Assembly: GCA_945860985.1 (NCBI GenBank)
Contig: CAMASM010000004.1
Coordinates: 1 to 39,121 of the forward strand
DNA length: 39,121 bases
Reading direction: 5' to 3'
From: Candidatus Finniella inopinata
GTDB taxonomy: Bacteria; Pseudomonadota; Alphaproteobacteria; Paracaedibacterales; CAITNM01
The position numbers and the translations under genes are program-made. Below, piece by piece: positions 1-10,853 of the stretch; position 1 is the first letter of the stretch; each line of letters opens with the position of its first letter. The notes beneath the pieces were generated by a model. That model worked only from the letters and a program-made list of their open reading frames with translations. It was not told where the DNA came from and ran no database searches.

Positions 1-86
1 ATTGAGGACTTCGATTGCCAAAGCTTCGCTATTTTCACTCTTTCCTCATAAGATAAGTGGTGATATTTTTCCAAATGCAACTCCAT
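1..86 (-). mobile_element. IS30-like transposase, 5' end only, truncated by the window edge
   Basis: Minus-strand ATG at 84-86; translation MELHLEKYHHLSYEERVKIAKLWQSKSS, resembling the HTH N-terminus of IS30-family transposases (HLSxEERxxIxxLWxxxxS). Confidence 0.7.
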
Positions 87-145
87 TTTTTTGTTTGTAT
101 TTCAACTAACATCTTATGGTGTTGCACTTCATTTTAGAACAGGCG
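1..145. repeat. Left copy of a ~145 bp terminal inverted repeat (end of an IS30-like element)
   Basis: Bases 1-145 are the exact reverse complement of 38975-39119 by direct reading; the outermost 1-2 bp at the inner edge may be chance identity. Confidence 0.95.
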
Positions 146-197
146 CAGATCAATGGCCGCATCTGTTTTATTCAACAAATAAAGGGTTTATTTATTT

Positions 198-1007
198 CTA
201 ATAAATCTTTTTAGATGCCCTACGATACATTAACAGACCACTGATTAAAATTCCTATGCTAACTATACCAACAATAATAGTTGCCAAGGCATTCAATTCA
301 GGAGTCACCCCTGTACGAACACTTGAAAATACCAAAATCGGCAAGGTAGTAGAACCTGGACCTGCTAAAAAACTAGCAACTACAACATCATCAAGTGATA
401 AAGCAAAAGCAAGCAACCAACCGGACAATAGTGATGGAGAAATTATTGGTAAGGTAATTTTGAAAAATACAGTAGAAGGCCTAGCTCCAAGATCCATGGC
501 AGCTTCTTCTAATGACATATCAAAATCTGCCAGACGTGCCTGCACAACTAAATACACATAAGCCATGGTCAATGTAATGTGAGCAATAGTAATTGTTAGC
601 ATACCGCGCTCCGATGGCCATCCAATTGCTCTTTCCAAGGTTACAAACATAAGCAAAATTGCTAAGCCAGTAATTACCTCTGGCATAACCAATGGTGCAG
701 ATACTAAACCACTAAACAAAGTTCTTCCACAAAAACGCTTAAAACGCACCATAATAAGAGCAGCCATTGTACCAAGTGCAACCGCAACGGTTGCAGTAAT
801 TGCTGCGATTTCAAAGCTATTTAACACAGCACTAATCATCACATCATCTTCAACTAACTTAGCGTACCAACGTAATGAAAAACCTGCCCATACCCCAATA
901 ATTCTGGAATCGTTAAATGAGTAAACCATTAAATACAAAATAGGCACGTACAAAAAACCGTAGCCAAAAATTAACGTACCAAAATTAAATTTTGAAAACC
1001 GTATCAT
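198..1007 (-). CDS. potI: Polyamine ABC transporter permease (PotC/PotI type)
   Basis: 269 aa, multiple TM segments, permease motif EEAAMDLGARPSTVFFKITLPIISPSLLSG; follows potH-like gene. Confidence 0.88.
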   Translation of the reverse strand: MIRFSKFNFGTLIFGYGFLYVPILYLMVYSFNDSRIIGVWAGFSLRWYAKLVEDDVMISAVLNSFEIAAITATVAVALGTMAALIMVRFKRFCGRTLFSGLVSAPLVMPEVITGLAILLMFVTLERAIGWPSERGMLTITIAHITLTMAYVYLVVQARLADFDMSLEEAAMDLGARPSTVFFKITLPIISPSLLSGWLLAFALSLDDVVVASFLAGPGSTTLPILVFSSVRTGVTPELNALATIIVGIVSIGILISGLLMYRRASKKIY

Positions 1008-1960
1008 TGTGGAGTCGCCCTTTCAATTGCTTCAAGTTGACGATTTTTTAAAATCATAATTGGAATAACAAACAAGAGCACCATCAAAACCGCAATAGCG
1101 CTAGCAAGTGGCCAGTTGCGATTATTAAAAAACTCCCACCAAAGTACTCGACCAATAGTTACTGTTTCTGGACCACCTAAAATTTCCGGAATAACAAATT
1201 CACCAATTGATGGTAAAAATACCAAAATCATCCCTGCTATGATGCCCTGTTTAGATAAAGGTACTGTCACATACCAAAAGGCACGCCATGGAGGACAACC
1301 CAGATCATGTGCAGCTTCAATAAAATCATCATTAATTTTAATAAGAGAGGCATAAATCGGGAAAATCATAAATGGTAAATAACAATAAATAATACCCAAA
1401 CAAACCGCAGCATCATTATCAAGCAGTTGTAATGGAACACTAATCAAGTTCAATTTTATAAGAACACTGTTTATCAGCCCCTTATTGCTGAGCATTGCCA
1501 TCCAAGCATATACTCGTACTAAAAATGATGTCCAAAAAGGTAAAGCAACCATTAGCAACAAAGGCATACGCCATGAACTTTTAGCGCGCGAAATGCTATA
1601 GGCAATCATATAGCCAACAATTAGGCAACCGAATGTTGAAAATAATGCTATTCTCAAGGAACTCAAAGCGGCATGAACGTAAAAATCATCCGTAAAAACT
1701 GTCCAATAACTTACAAAATGTATACGAATTTTTAAAAGTAGATCTGGTCCCCATTCAAAAATGTTGTGATACGGAGGAATACCAATTTGAACTTCACTAA
1801 AGCTAATCTTAAAAATAATAAAAAAAGGAAATAAGAAAAACAGAACAAGCCAAGCATATGGAAGAGAAATAATTAACCACTTATCACGTAATTTCCTACC
1901 TATATCGCAAAGCTCTACCCACAAAAATCCAAAAAAATGTTCCAGAATTTTTAAGATCAT
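1004..1960 (-). CDS. potH: Polyamine ABC transporter permease (PotB/PotH type)
   Basis: EAAHDLGCPPWRAFWYVTVPLSKQGI EAA loop. The listed ORF begins with TTG at 1993; an ATG at 1960 overlapping the upstream stop (ATGA) is the more likely start. Confidence 0.87.
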   Translation of the reverse strand: MILKILEHFFGFLWVELCDIGRKLRDKWLIISLPYAWLVLFFLFPFFIIFKISFSEVQIGIPPYHNIFEWGPDLLLKIRIHFVSYWTVFTDDFYVHAALSSLRIALFSTFGCLIVGYMIAYSISRAKSSWRMPLLLMVALPFWTSFLVRVYAWMAMLSNKGLINSVLIKLNLISVPLQLLDNDAAVCLGIIYCYLPFMIFPIYASLIKINDDFIEAAHDLGCPPWRAFWYVTVPLSKQGIIAGMILVFLPSIGEFVIPEILGGPETVTIGRVLWWEFFNNRNWPLASAIAVLMVLLFVIPIMILKNRQLEAIERATPQ

Positions 1961-3111
1961 ACGCTTAGTACCACCCCGTTTTCTGGACGCCAAAATAGGT
2001 ACACCTCATCGTCCCATTTAACATCACGCTCGGAAAGACGTAGCAAATTAGGCAAAGAAGCTTGAACAATTTTACCAGACTCAAGCTGCACGTGGTAAAT
2101 GCTGATATCACCCAAATAAGCTATTTCTCGCACAATCCCCTTGGTGTAGTTGCGACCAAGCTTAGGATTATGGGTAGTTGAAATCATCACTTTTTCTGGA
2201 CGTAAGGCAACCGTAACATTTGCCCCCACAGGCATAGATGCAGCATGAGTCACATATAGTTCGCATCCAGCCTCCGATGATTCTATTACTACGTGATCAG
2301 GTTCATCTTCTACGACAACGCCTTCAAACATATTCATTGACCCAATAAATTCTGCCACAAATCTAGAATGTGGGAATTCATAAATTTCATGAGGTTTGCC
2401 AATTTGCCTAATTTGGCCTTCATCCATAATTCCAATACGGCTAGACATTGTCATTGCTTCTTCTTGATCATGAGTCACAAACACGAAGGTAATACCTACT
2501 CGTTCTTGAATGTTAACCAATTCAAATTGTGTTTTTTCACGAAGTTTTTTATCTAACGCGCCTAGTGGCTCATCTAGCAATAAAAGCTTAGGACGCTTCA
2601 CAAGGCTTCTTGCCAAAGCAACACGTTGTTGCTGGCCACCTGAGAGCTGCTCTGGTTTACGGTCACTGTATTTACGAAGTTGCACTAAATCAAGAACTTC
2701 ATCAACACGTTCAGATATCTGGTTTTTTGATAAATTTTCCTGCTTTAAGCCAAAACTTATATTTTCTTGCACCGTCATATGAGGAAATAAAGCGTATGAT
2801 TGAAACATCATACTAACCGGACGCTTATATGGCGGTAGCTCTGTAATATCAACATCATCAATAAAAATTCGCCCACTAGAAGGCTTTTCAAGCCCAGCCA
2901 AAATACGTAGCAAAGTTGATTTTCCGCAACCTGAACCACCTAATAATGCAAACATCTCACCACGATAAATTGAAAGAGATAAATTTTTAACAGCAACTGT
3001 TGTACCAAAATTCTTGTTAACATTCTCAATTAAAACATAAGGCTTAACACTCGGGTCCTGCCAAGGTTCCAAATTGCGCAAGCTATCACGATTTCCTGTA
3101 ATTGTTGACAT
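1957..3111 (-). CDS. potA: Polyamine ABC transporter ATP-binding protein (PotA/PotG type)
   Basis: Walker A GGSGCGKST, signature LSGGQQQRVALARSL, Walker B LLLLDEPLGALDKKLR, C-terminal TOBE-like region. Confidence 0.92.
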   Translation of the reverse strand: MSTITGNRDSLRNLEPWQDPSVKPYVLIENVNKNFGTTVAVKNLSLSIYRGEMFALLGGSGCGKSTLLRILAGLEKPSSGRIFIDDVDITELPPYKRPVSMMFQSYALFPHMTVQENISFGLKQENLSKNQISERVDEVLDLVQLRKYSDRKPEQLSGGQQQRVALARSLVKRPKLLLLDEPLGALDKKLREKTQFELVNIQERVGITFVFVTHDQEEAMTMSSRIGIMDEGQIRQIGKPHEIYEFPHSRFVAEFIGSMNMFEGVVVEDEPDHVVIESSEAGCELYVTHAASMPVGANVTVALRPEKVMISTTHNPKLGRNYTKGIVREIAYLGDISIYHVQLESGKIVQASLPNLLRLSERDVKWDDEVYLFWRPENGVVLSV

Positions 3112-3122
3112 GGTTATCTCTC

Positions 3123-4253
3123 CTAATATTCATTAAGGCGTATTTTTGCCCAAACACGTGTACGTTCGCGCTCGTAATCCTGTTCCTTAGTAGTTTGTGG
3201 CGCGTTGTTTAAAAATAATTTTTTCAAGATACTTTTACCCGGATAGATTCCCTCATTCTTTAAAATGCTATTTGGTAAATATTTCTTTGCATTACTAATG
3301 GAAACACCATGCAAAGTGTTTTGACAAATACGTGCAGCAATGCGAGGTTGCAACAGGAAGTTAATAAAGGCATGAGCATTTTTAGGATGCGGCGCACCCT
3401 TTGGAATAGCCATAGTATCGATCCATACTATACCACCTTCAGGTGGAACAAAATATTCAATATTTTTCCCTTGTTCTTTTGCTTCTTGAATTGCCTGTTG
3501 AGCTTCTCCTGACCAGACTAAAGCAATTGCCGTATCACCTAAGACTAAATCATTAACAACCTTCGACGAAGTAAATCTCTTAATATATGGACGCATCTTC
3601 ATTAAATGCTTGGCAGCCAAATCCAGATCTTCTGATGAGCCAGAATTTGGATTTTTATTGATATACATCAATGCAAAAGGTATAACATCCACTGACTCCT
3701 CAAGTAAAGAAACCCCATATTCACTTAATTTTTTAAGATTTTTTTCATTAAATATCAGACTCAGATTTTGAGTATATCCTTCTGGAAAAACTTTATCCAA
3801 AACATCTTTATTGTAAACAATGCCTATAGTTCCCCAGAAATACGGAATAGCATAATCAAGATCTTTATCAATATTTTTTTGCAATTTTGCAACAAATGGA
3901 TCAATTTCGCTAATATTTGGCAATAGACTTTTATCTATTTTTTGATAAACACCGGCCTGAATTTGCCAAGAAACATAAGGAGTTACTGTAGGAAACACAA
4001 CGTCAAAGCCACTATTACTAGCTAACAATTTTGCTTCTAAAACTTCATTATTATCATAAGAATCCAAACGCACAGAAATACCAGTTTCGTTTTCAAATTC
4101 TTTAATAATGTCCATGGCAATTAACCCATACCAGCAATAAACATTGACATATTTATCCTCAGCTTTTGTCGGAGATGGCTTAAAATACAACCAAACACCG
4201 GCACTAACTAAACTTGCAATCAAAAGCAAACGAAATAAAAAACGTGAAACCAC
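3123..4253 (-). CDS. potF: Polyamine ABC transporter periplasmic substrate-binding protein (PotD/PotF type)
   Basis: N-terminal hydrophobic signal; VNVYCWYGLIAMDIIKEFENETGISVRLDSYDNNEVLEAKLL, typical of PotD/PotF; operonic with permeases and ATPase. Confidence 0.9.
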   Translation of the reverse strand: MVSRFLFRLLLIASLVSAGVWLYFKPSPTKAEDKYVNVYCWYGLIAMDIIKEFENETGISVRLDSYDNNEVLEAKLLASNSGFDVVFPTVTPYVSWQIQAGVYQKIDKSLLPNISEIDPFVAKLQKNIDKDLDYAIPYFWGTIGIVYNKDVLDKVFPEGYTQNLSLIFNEKNLKKLSEYGVSLLEESVDVIPFALMYINKNPNSGSSEDLDLAAKHLMKMRPYIKRFTSSKVVNDLVLGDTAIALVWSGEAQQAIQEAKEQGKNIEYFVPPEGGIVWIDTMAIPKGAPHPKNAHAFINFLLQPRIAARICQNTLHGVSISNAKKYLPNSILKNEGIYPGKSILKKLFLNNAPQTTKEQDYERERTRVWAKIRLNEY

Positions 4254-5336
4254 TTATTTATACCACTCAATGCGATTTATTAAAAACTGCACTACAGTAG
4301 CAAAAATGGTAACAGATACAAGTGTTATAATTGTATATTCTACAGGGGAATCATAAGCAAATTGAGCAATCGGCAGCATCCAATGTTGATCAGGCATTGC
4401 CATAATTTTTTTTATTACATTAGGAAATTTATCAACATACGAGTGACCATTAGAAACCGTCTGCCAATTGACCGCTTTTAATTCTAAGTACATTTTATAA
4501 GCGATAGCCATCAGTACAAAAGCACCAATTACTCCTAAAATTTTTGATTTAAATCTATAAGCAAGCCTGCTTCCAATTACAGAGCCAATCACACTACTTA
4601 TTGCTAAAATAGGCAACAATACAAAATCAATTAACGAATGCTCCATACTTGAAGCAAAAGTAACCACTATGTTAATACCAAAACCAGCAAGCAATGAAGT
4701 CCCACTAACAACTGGGGAAGAACGTGCTAATAAGTAAGTTAAAATTGGGGCAATCAATAAACTGTTTCCTCCACCCAAACTGGTGGTAACCATACCTGTA
4801 AAAAAGCCAACTCCTATTGGAACGAGAATGCTCATTTCCACCCGAGAACGTAAAAAAATCTTGTGCCAAGGAAAATAAATCATCCAACGGCGCATTATTG
4901 CACCTTTTTCAACACTTTTCTTTTTTTGCAGTTGTGACTGCACTAAAGTAACAATACTACAAACGACCAAAACAAAAAAAACGACAATTTTTAAAACAGC
5001 ACACCCACTTGCCCTGTTTACAGCCTTTAATAGAGCTAAGTTTTCAACTAATGCACCTGCTATTCCACCCATAAACAAGTACCAAGCAAGACTAATATCT
5101 ACGTCACGTTCATTTTGATATGTCAAAAAGCCGCTAAAATTTGTGCCAACCGCATTACTTAATTGGGTAGAAATAGCTACAACTGATGGGATACCAATAC
5201 TCATTAAACTTGGTGTAATAATGATTCCACCACCAATTCCTAGCATAGTAGAAACCATACCACCCACCAACCCAATTGCCAAAAGCAATGGGAATGATAG
5301 ATAAACGTCTGCCATTGGTAAATAAATAAGCTCCAT
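4254..5336 (-). CDS. TauE/SafE family sulfite exporter-like membrane protein
   Basis: Duplicated glycine-rich motifs GLVGGMVSTMLGIGGGIIITPSL and GFFTGMVTTSLGGGNSLLIAPIL; multiple TM. Confidence 0.88.
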   Translation of the reverse strand: MELIYLPMADVYLSFPLLLAIGLVGGMVSTMLGIGGGIIITPSLMSIGIPSVVAISTQLSNAVGTNFSGFLTYQNERDVDISLAWYLFMGGIAGALVENLALLKAVNRASGCAVLKIVVFFVLVVCSIVTLVQSQLQKKKSVEKGAIMRRWMIYFPWHKIFLRSRVEMSILVPIGVGFFTGMVTTSLGGGNSLLIAPILTYLLARSSPVVSGTSLLAGFGINIVVTFASSMEHSLIDFVLLPILAISSVIGSVIGSRLAYRFKSKILGVIGAFVLMAIAYKMYLELKAVNWQTVSNGHSYVDKFPNVIKKIMAMPDQHWMLPIAQFAYDSPVEYTIITLVSVTIFATVVQFLINRIEWYK

Positions 5337-5382
5337 TCTTTAATGATAGCTTACTTTTTTACTATTGTCAGGGCAGTTTATG

Positions 5383-8085
5383 CTATCCAAAAATTCCTTT
5401 CATAAGATCCTTAACAACCTTTTCTGGCTTAATAGGTTTAGAGTCTTCCGGTTTATTAGAATTATTTGCACTCTGAGCATTATCAGGCTCACCTTTTTGT
5501 GATTTTTTCCCCAGACCAGGAATTATCTTATCAAGCCCTGGTATAGCTTTGCCGATAGACTTCGAAACCAAATCACCAACACCATTTTTCATGAACAATT
5601 GCTGCAATTGCTTTAAGTCAAGACTGTACCCAGGACTATCAATCGGCCCCTTTATAACAAATTTTAATGGTGGTAAATCATTAACACCCTGAACTACAAC
5701 CTCACCATTAAAACGCATTTGCCACTCTAAAATATCTGCTTGTCCTTCAATTTTCATAATGGCATCAGCAGTTTCAATTGTTAAATCATTGGTACTTGCA
5801 ACTCCATTTTTAATGGTGAAATTACCCTCTGCCTTTGAAAATCTGGTTTCTCCTTTGCCACTGAAACCGTTCTGTAAAATTTTAAGATCCAGTAAATTTT
5901 TAGGCTTCTTCAGTACGCCAACGATTTCATGTAAGTCAAAACCTTTAACAATACCATCTGTTACCTTAAACTCAGCACGCCCCTGCAACCTGCTAACAAA
6001 ATCGTATTGAGATTTACCATAAGTTTGCAAATTCATACTACCAGATGCTTTACCTTGCCTAAAATGAGCGGCTGTCGCAGCAATTTTTTCAATTGAAACA
6101 TCATCAAAATTAACCGACAAATTAACTTTTTGCTCATTGCCTGCAATTTTTAATGAGCCATTCAAATTGCCACCGTACATGCGAGCGGAAAATGGAATAG
6201 ATAATTTACCACCAACCAATGATATTTCCGATTGTAATCCTTCAAAAACTAATCCCGCCAACGTAATTTTTGGCACAGCAATTTTCAAATCTATATTTAA
6301 AAGAGATAACGGAAACTTAATTTCTTCACTAGTCCATCTTGAATTTTTATTAGCAATTTGTAACAACCTGTACTTGAATATTTCCGGATTATACAAAGCT
6401 TTTAACAAGTAAACTTGTTCGTTTTGATAAGATGTAAGCTGTATCGGTTGTGCAATAATTGAACCAACAATGTGCGGTTTTTCCTTTGATGTATCAATAA
6501 AAATATTGCCGCTGGCTGCTAAATCAAATCCTGACTTAGATTTCAAATGAATATTTCTGATATCAAAATTTACTTCTTTTGACTTAACTTGAACATCGCT
6601 TTTTAAGTTAACAAACATCTCATTGAAACGAAGTTGTTCTATATTTAGAATTCCTTTTGCAATCATTGCACCTTGGCCAAGAACACCATCAAATATTACC
6701 TTGCCTTCTGCTATTGATAATTTTGTAGAAATTTTTGATCCATCCTTACCAGGCGTAATATTTAGATTAATCGCAGCGTCTCCTGATAATGGTATATCTT
6801 GACCAAAAACTTTCCCCCAACTTTGTATGTCTTTTAACTTACTTTGCACAGCTGTTTCTTTTGTAGCTGAATTAAATTGAATGTCGGCTTCAGCACCAGC
6901 GCCATTAAGCTGAATTAGATTTTTTTTCAAAATCAGCAATGAATCTTTAATTTTGAAAATTCCTTTGATATCAATAGCACCTTTGATAATTTTATCATGC
7001 CCAAACAACGTAAGAATTTCTTGGTAATGTAAGCTAGCAATTTGATAACTAAAATCTTCAAAATTTTTGGTAGAACATTTTATGCTAATTGAATCCTTTT
7101 TGTGATTAAATGTAAGCTCAGTATTCAATGCACTATCAGAAAGGTCATAATTTAGAAAACCAACTATTGAGCCAACCGTGTGATTAATATTTAAATTTTT
7201 CACATCTACCTGAGTTGAACTTGCGGAAATTTCTCCTTTTATATCAACACCTTTATTCAAATCAATTTTTTGATTTGGAAGGTTAATATATATCGGTAAA
7301 CCTTCAGAAAGAGCGTTAAAGCTAGCTTCGAAACTTTTATTAGTAATATCTAAAAAGCCACTAAGCTTACCTTGAATTTTTTGCTGATCGTAAAGCACCG
7401 AAACATTAGCTTTTAATGCTGTCTTAGAATTTAGACTGATTTCTCCAGATAATATTTCCAAATCAAGCCTATCAAAACCAGACTCACAAAAAACACGTAC
7501 TTTATAGGGGCCCAGTAATTTTTCCGTTGTACTTTCAATATTTAAATTAGCAAAATCTTTGGTTGAGCCATTATTATGATCGGTGTAATGAACCACCGCA
7601 TCAGAAATTCTAAAATGCTTTACTAATAAACCCGCAGATGCTGCATTCGTTGTGTTGCTTGTAGTCTTCTCTGTACTTTCTTCTTTTTCCGGTTGTGTTA
7701 CATTTATATTCCAATTGGCATCACCATTTTTGAACTTTTCTAAATTAACTTCTGGACTATTAATATCAACTGACTTAACAACTATTTTACCCATTAACAG
7801 ATCAGTTAAACTTAAAATTACCTCCACATTCTTAACTTTTAGCATGTCAGGATTTGATGAATTTGAAGAATTACCAAGCACAACATCATTAATTTTTATG
7901 CGAGGTGTAGGTAAAATTTGCAATCTTATAGATCCTGTCTTTATAGAACGCCCTACAGTTTTTTGTGCATCAGCCAAATAGGGAGTGGCGTAACTAGAAA
8001 GATCAACAAATAAAGGGATCACCCAAATTAACAAACCCAAAAAAGCAAAAACATACAGAAATTTACGAGACATAATCACACTCAA
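5383..8085 (-). CDS. AsmA family protein
   Basis: 900 aa, N-terminal TM, beta-rich AsmA-like body, C-terminal ASGSMNLQTYGKSQ...LQGRAEFKVTDGIVKGFDL region characteristic of AsmA. Confidence 0.85.
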   Translation of the reverse strand: MSVIMSRKFLYVFAFLGLLIWVIPLFVDLSSYATPYLADAQKTVGRSIKTGSIRLQILPTPRIKINDVVLGNSSNSSNPDMLKVKNVEVILSLTDLLMGKIVVKSVDINSPEVNLEKFKNGDANWNINVTQPEKEESTEKTTSNTTNAASAGLLVKHFRISDAVVHYTDHNNGSTKDFANLNIESTTEKLLGPYKVRVFCESGFDRLDLEILSGEISLNSKTALKANVSVLYDQQKIQGKLSGFLDITNKSFEASFNALSEGLPIYINLPNQKIDLNKGVDIKGEISASSTQVDVKNLNINHTVGSIVGFLNYDLSDSALNTELTFNHKKDSISIKCSTKNFEDFSYQIASLHYQEILTLFGHDKIIKGAIDIKGIFKIKDSLLILKKNLIQLNGAGAEADIQFNSATKETAVQSKLKDIQSWGKVFGQDIPLSGDAAINLNITPGKDGSKISTKLSIAEGKVIFDGVLGQGAMIAKGILNIEQLRFNEMFVNLKSDVQVKSKEVNFDIRNIHLKSKSGFDLAASGNIFIDTSKEKPHIVGSIIAQPIQLTSYQNEQVYLLKALYNPEIFKYRLLQIANKNSRWTSEEIKFPLSLLNIDLKIAVPKITLAGLVFEGLQSEISLVGGKLSIPFSARMYGGNLNGSLKIAGNEQKVNLSVNFDDVSIEKIAATAAHFRQGKASGSMNLQTYGKSQYDFVSRLQGRAEFKVTDGIVKGFDLHEIVGVLKKPKNLLDLKILQNGFSGKGETRFSKAEGNFTIKNGVASTNDLTIETADAIMKIEGQADILEWQMRFNGEVVVQGVNDLPPLKFVIKGPIDSPGYSLDLKQLQQLFMKNGVGDLVSKSIGKAIPGLDKIIPGLGKKSQKGEPDNAQSANNSNKPEDSKPIKPEKVVKDLMKGIFG

Positions 8086-8234
8086 ATAAAGAATCTTATT
8101 AAGGGCACCATAGGAAATTAATAAGTTCTATTCAAGAGATTTGTTTGAAACCATAAAAACACATAGATACTAACTATTGATTTATATCCTCTGTCCAAGT
8201 TAGCCTTATACACAGTCTTTATAAAATTCAAGTT

Positions 8235-10853
8235 ATGGCATCTCAATCAACATTCTTACCTGTTCAAAAAAATCTTAAAGTAGGAGATAAAAATTATAAT
8301 TACTATGCTCTTGATGAACTTGGAGACCTCACACATTTGCCATATTGCCTTAAAATTTTATTAGAAAATTTACTACGTCATTTTGATGGCAAACGAATTA
8401 CAAAAAGTCATTTAGAGGAAGTAATAAATTCTGTAAATACAACCAATAGCCCTTCAGAAATTTCATTTTTTCCGGCCCGCGTATTAATGCAAGACTTCAC
8501 TGGCGTACCTGCTGTAGTTGATTTAGCTGCTATGCGTGACGCCATGGCCAAAAAAGGTAAACCAACCGAAAAAGTTAATCCGCTAATTCCTGTGGATTTA
8601 GTGATTGATCACTCAGTTATGGTTGATCAATTTGGCACTCCTGAAGCATTTAATGAAAATGTGCGCCTTGAATATCAACGTAATAATGAACGATACCGTT
8701 TTTTACGCTGGGGCCAAAAAGCCTTTAAAAATTTTAGAGTCGTACCCCCAGGAACTGGAATTTGTCATCAAGTAAATTGGGAATATCTTGCAAAGGTAAT
8801 CTGGACATCTGAAGATGACGGGAAAATCACAGCCTACCCTGACACTGTTGTTGGAACTGACAGCCACACAACCATGATAAATGGTCTAGGCATACTAGGT
8901 TGGGGAGTCGGAGGCATAGAAGCAGAGGCGGCAATGCTTGGGCAATCTCAAACAATGTTAATTCCTGAAGTAGTTGGCGTACGCTTAGATGGAACATTAA
9001 ACGAAGGAATTACAGCTACTGATTTGGTGCTAACCATCACCAACATATTACGCACCAAAGGTGTGGTGGGTAAGTTTGTTGAATTTTACGGTCCCGGACT
9101 AAAGTGTCTATCTTTAGCCGATCGTGCCACCATCTCCAACATGGCCCCTGAATACGGAGCTACCTGTGGGTTTTTCCCAATCGATGAAGAAACCATCAAT
9201 TATCTAAAGCTTACTAACCGAAGCAAGGAACAAGTAGATTTAGTCGAAGCTTATTCTAAAACACAAGGGCTTTGGAATAATGGCAATGAACCAACGTTTA
9301 AGGATAAAGTTCAACTAAATTTAACCACTATTCTTCCAAGCTTAGCAGGACCCAAGCGCCCACAAGATAAAGTTTACTTAAAAGACTTAAAGGCCACAGC
9401 ACAAAACCTAGCGCCACAAGTCCAATCTTTTGTTACTAACCAAGAATTTACATTAAATAATCATGATGTAGTAATTGCCGCAATTACAAGTTGCACCAAT
9501 ACATCTAACCCTTCAGTTATGATTGCTGCAGGATTACTCGCTAAAAAAGCTAACCAATTAGGCTTAAAATCTAAACCTTGGGTAAAGACTAGCTTGGCCC
9601 CAGGCTCTCAAGTGGTCACAGAATATTTAGAACAAAGTAACCTAATGAAAGAATTAGAAAAACTAGGATTTCATGTTGTAGGTTACGGCTGTACCACCTG
9701 CATTGGCAATTCAGGACCGCTAAGCGATGGAATCACTAAAGCAATTGAAGAAAATGACCTAACCGTCTCAGGTGTGCTTTCAGGCAATCGCAATTTCGAA
9801 GGAAGAATTAACCATCATGTTAAAGCTAATTATTTAGCATCTCCGCCATTAGTTATAGCTTTTGCATTAGCAGGAACTACGGCAATAGATCTTACCACAG
9901 AACCAATTGGCAAAAGCACAGATGGCAAAGATATTTTCTTAAAAGATATCTGGCCAAGCTCTTTAGAAATCAATGAAATTATCTCAAAAATTATCACTCC
10001 TGAAATTTTTGCCAAAAGGTATAATACAGTTTTTGACGGAGACAGCCTTTGGGCAAATATAAGCAGCGCTGAATCTCCAACCTATAATTGGGATGACAGC
10101 ACCTATATCAAACATCCTCCGTATTTTGACACAGAAGCAGACAAAGTAGCAGACATATTAAATGCACGTATTTTAGCACTACTAGGAGACAGCATTACAA
10201 CCGATCACATTTCCCCAGCCGGCAACATCAGAACCAGCAGTCCAGCAGGACAGTACCTTTTAGAAAACAAAGTAAATACCGAAGATTTTAATTCTTATGG
10301 TTCTAGAAGAGGAAATCATGAAGTAATGATGCGAGGCACCTTCGCCAATATCAGATTACAAAATGAAATGGTGCCAGGAACAAGTGGCGGACAAACAATC
10401 TTAACTACAGCCGATCAGCAAGTTAGTATTTATGATGCCGCCCAAAATTACATGCAAAACAAAATCCCTTTAGTAGTAATAGCAGGTAAAGAATATGGCA
10501 CTGGCTCTTCTCGTGACTGGGCCGCAAAAGGAACTCGGCTATTGGGTGTTAAAGCTGTTATTGCCGAAAGCTTTGAACGAATACACCGCTCTAATCTTGT
10601 TGGTATGGGAGTACTACCCCTTGAATTCATGCCAGGCACTTCAAGAAAAACGTTAAACCTAAATGGCAGGGAAACCGTTAATATTCAAGGATTAAACGCC
10701 GAGTTACAAACAAAAATGACTGTCAACGTAACCTTTATAGGAGCAATTACACAACAGGTTCCTGTGCTTGTAAGGATTGATACAGAAGATGAAATGCAGT
10801 ACTTTTTAAGTGGTGGAATTTTACCCTTTGTTTTAAATATGTTGGCAGCCTAA
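8235..10853 (+). CDS. acnA: Aconitate hydratase A
   Basis: 872 aa; VLMQDFTGVPAVVDLAAMRDAM, TDSHTTMINGLGILGWGVGGIEAEAAMLGQ, YGCTTCIGNSGPL, GKEYGTGSSRDWAAKG motifs. Confidence 0.97.
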   Translation: MASQSTFLPVQKNLKVGDKNYNYYALDELGDLTHLPYCLKILLENLLRHFDGKRITKSHLEEVINSVNTTNSPSEISFFPARVLMQDFTGVPAVVDLAAMRDAMAKKGKPTEKVNPLIPVDLVIDHSVMVDQFGTPEAFNENVRLEYQRNNERYRFLRWGQKAFKNFRVVPPGTGICHQVNWEYLAKVIWTSEDDGKITAYPDTVVGTDSHTTMINGLGILGWGVGGIEAEAAMLGQSQTMLIPEVVGVRLDGTLNEGITATDLVLTITNILRTKGVVGKFVEFYGPGLKCLSLADRATISNMAPEYGATCGFFPIDEETINYLKLTNRSKEQVDLVEAYSKTQGLWNNGNEPTFKDKVQLNLTTILPSLAGPKRPQDKVYLKDLKATAQNLAPQVQSFVTNQEFTLNNHDVVIAAITSCTNTSNPSVMIAAGLLAKKANQLGLKSKPWVKTSLAPGSQVVTEYLEQSNLMKELEKLGFHVVGYGCTTCIGNSGPLSDGITKAIEENDLTVSGVLSGNRNFEGRINHHVKANYLASPPLVIAFALAGTTAIDLTTEPIGKSTDGKDIFLKDIWPSSLEINEIISKIITPEIFAKRYNTVFDGDSLWANISSAESPTYNWDDSTYIKHPPYFDTEADKVADILNARILALLGDSITTDHISPAGNIRTSSPAGQYLLENKVNTEDFNSYGSRRGNHEVMMRGTFANIRLQNEMVPGTSGGQTILTTADQQVSIYDAAQNYMQNKIPLVVIAGKEYGTGSSRDWAAKGTRLLGVKAVIAESFERIHRSNLVGMGVLPLEFMPGTSRKTLNLNGRETVNIQGLNAELQTKMTVNVTFIGAITQQVPVLVRIDTEDEMQYFLSGGILPFVLNMLAA

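Noticed and set aside
256-561. 101-aa plus-strand ORF antisense to potI
   Set aside because: Lies fully inside a well-supported CDS on the other strand, no domain; shadow ORF. The same applies to the antisense ORFs at 1116-1355, 2368-2816, 5759-6412, 7652-7981, 12329-12688, 22295-23299, 30522-31065 and similar.
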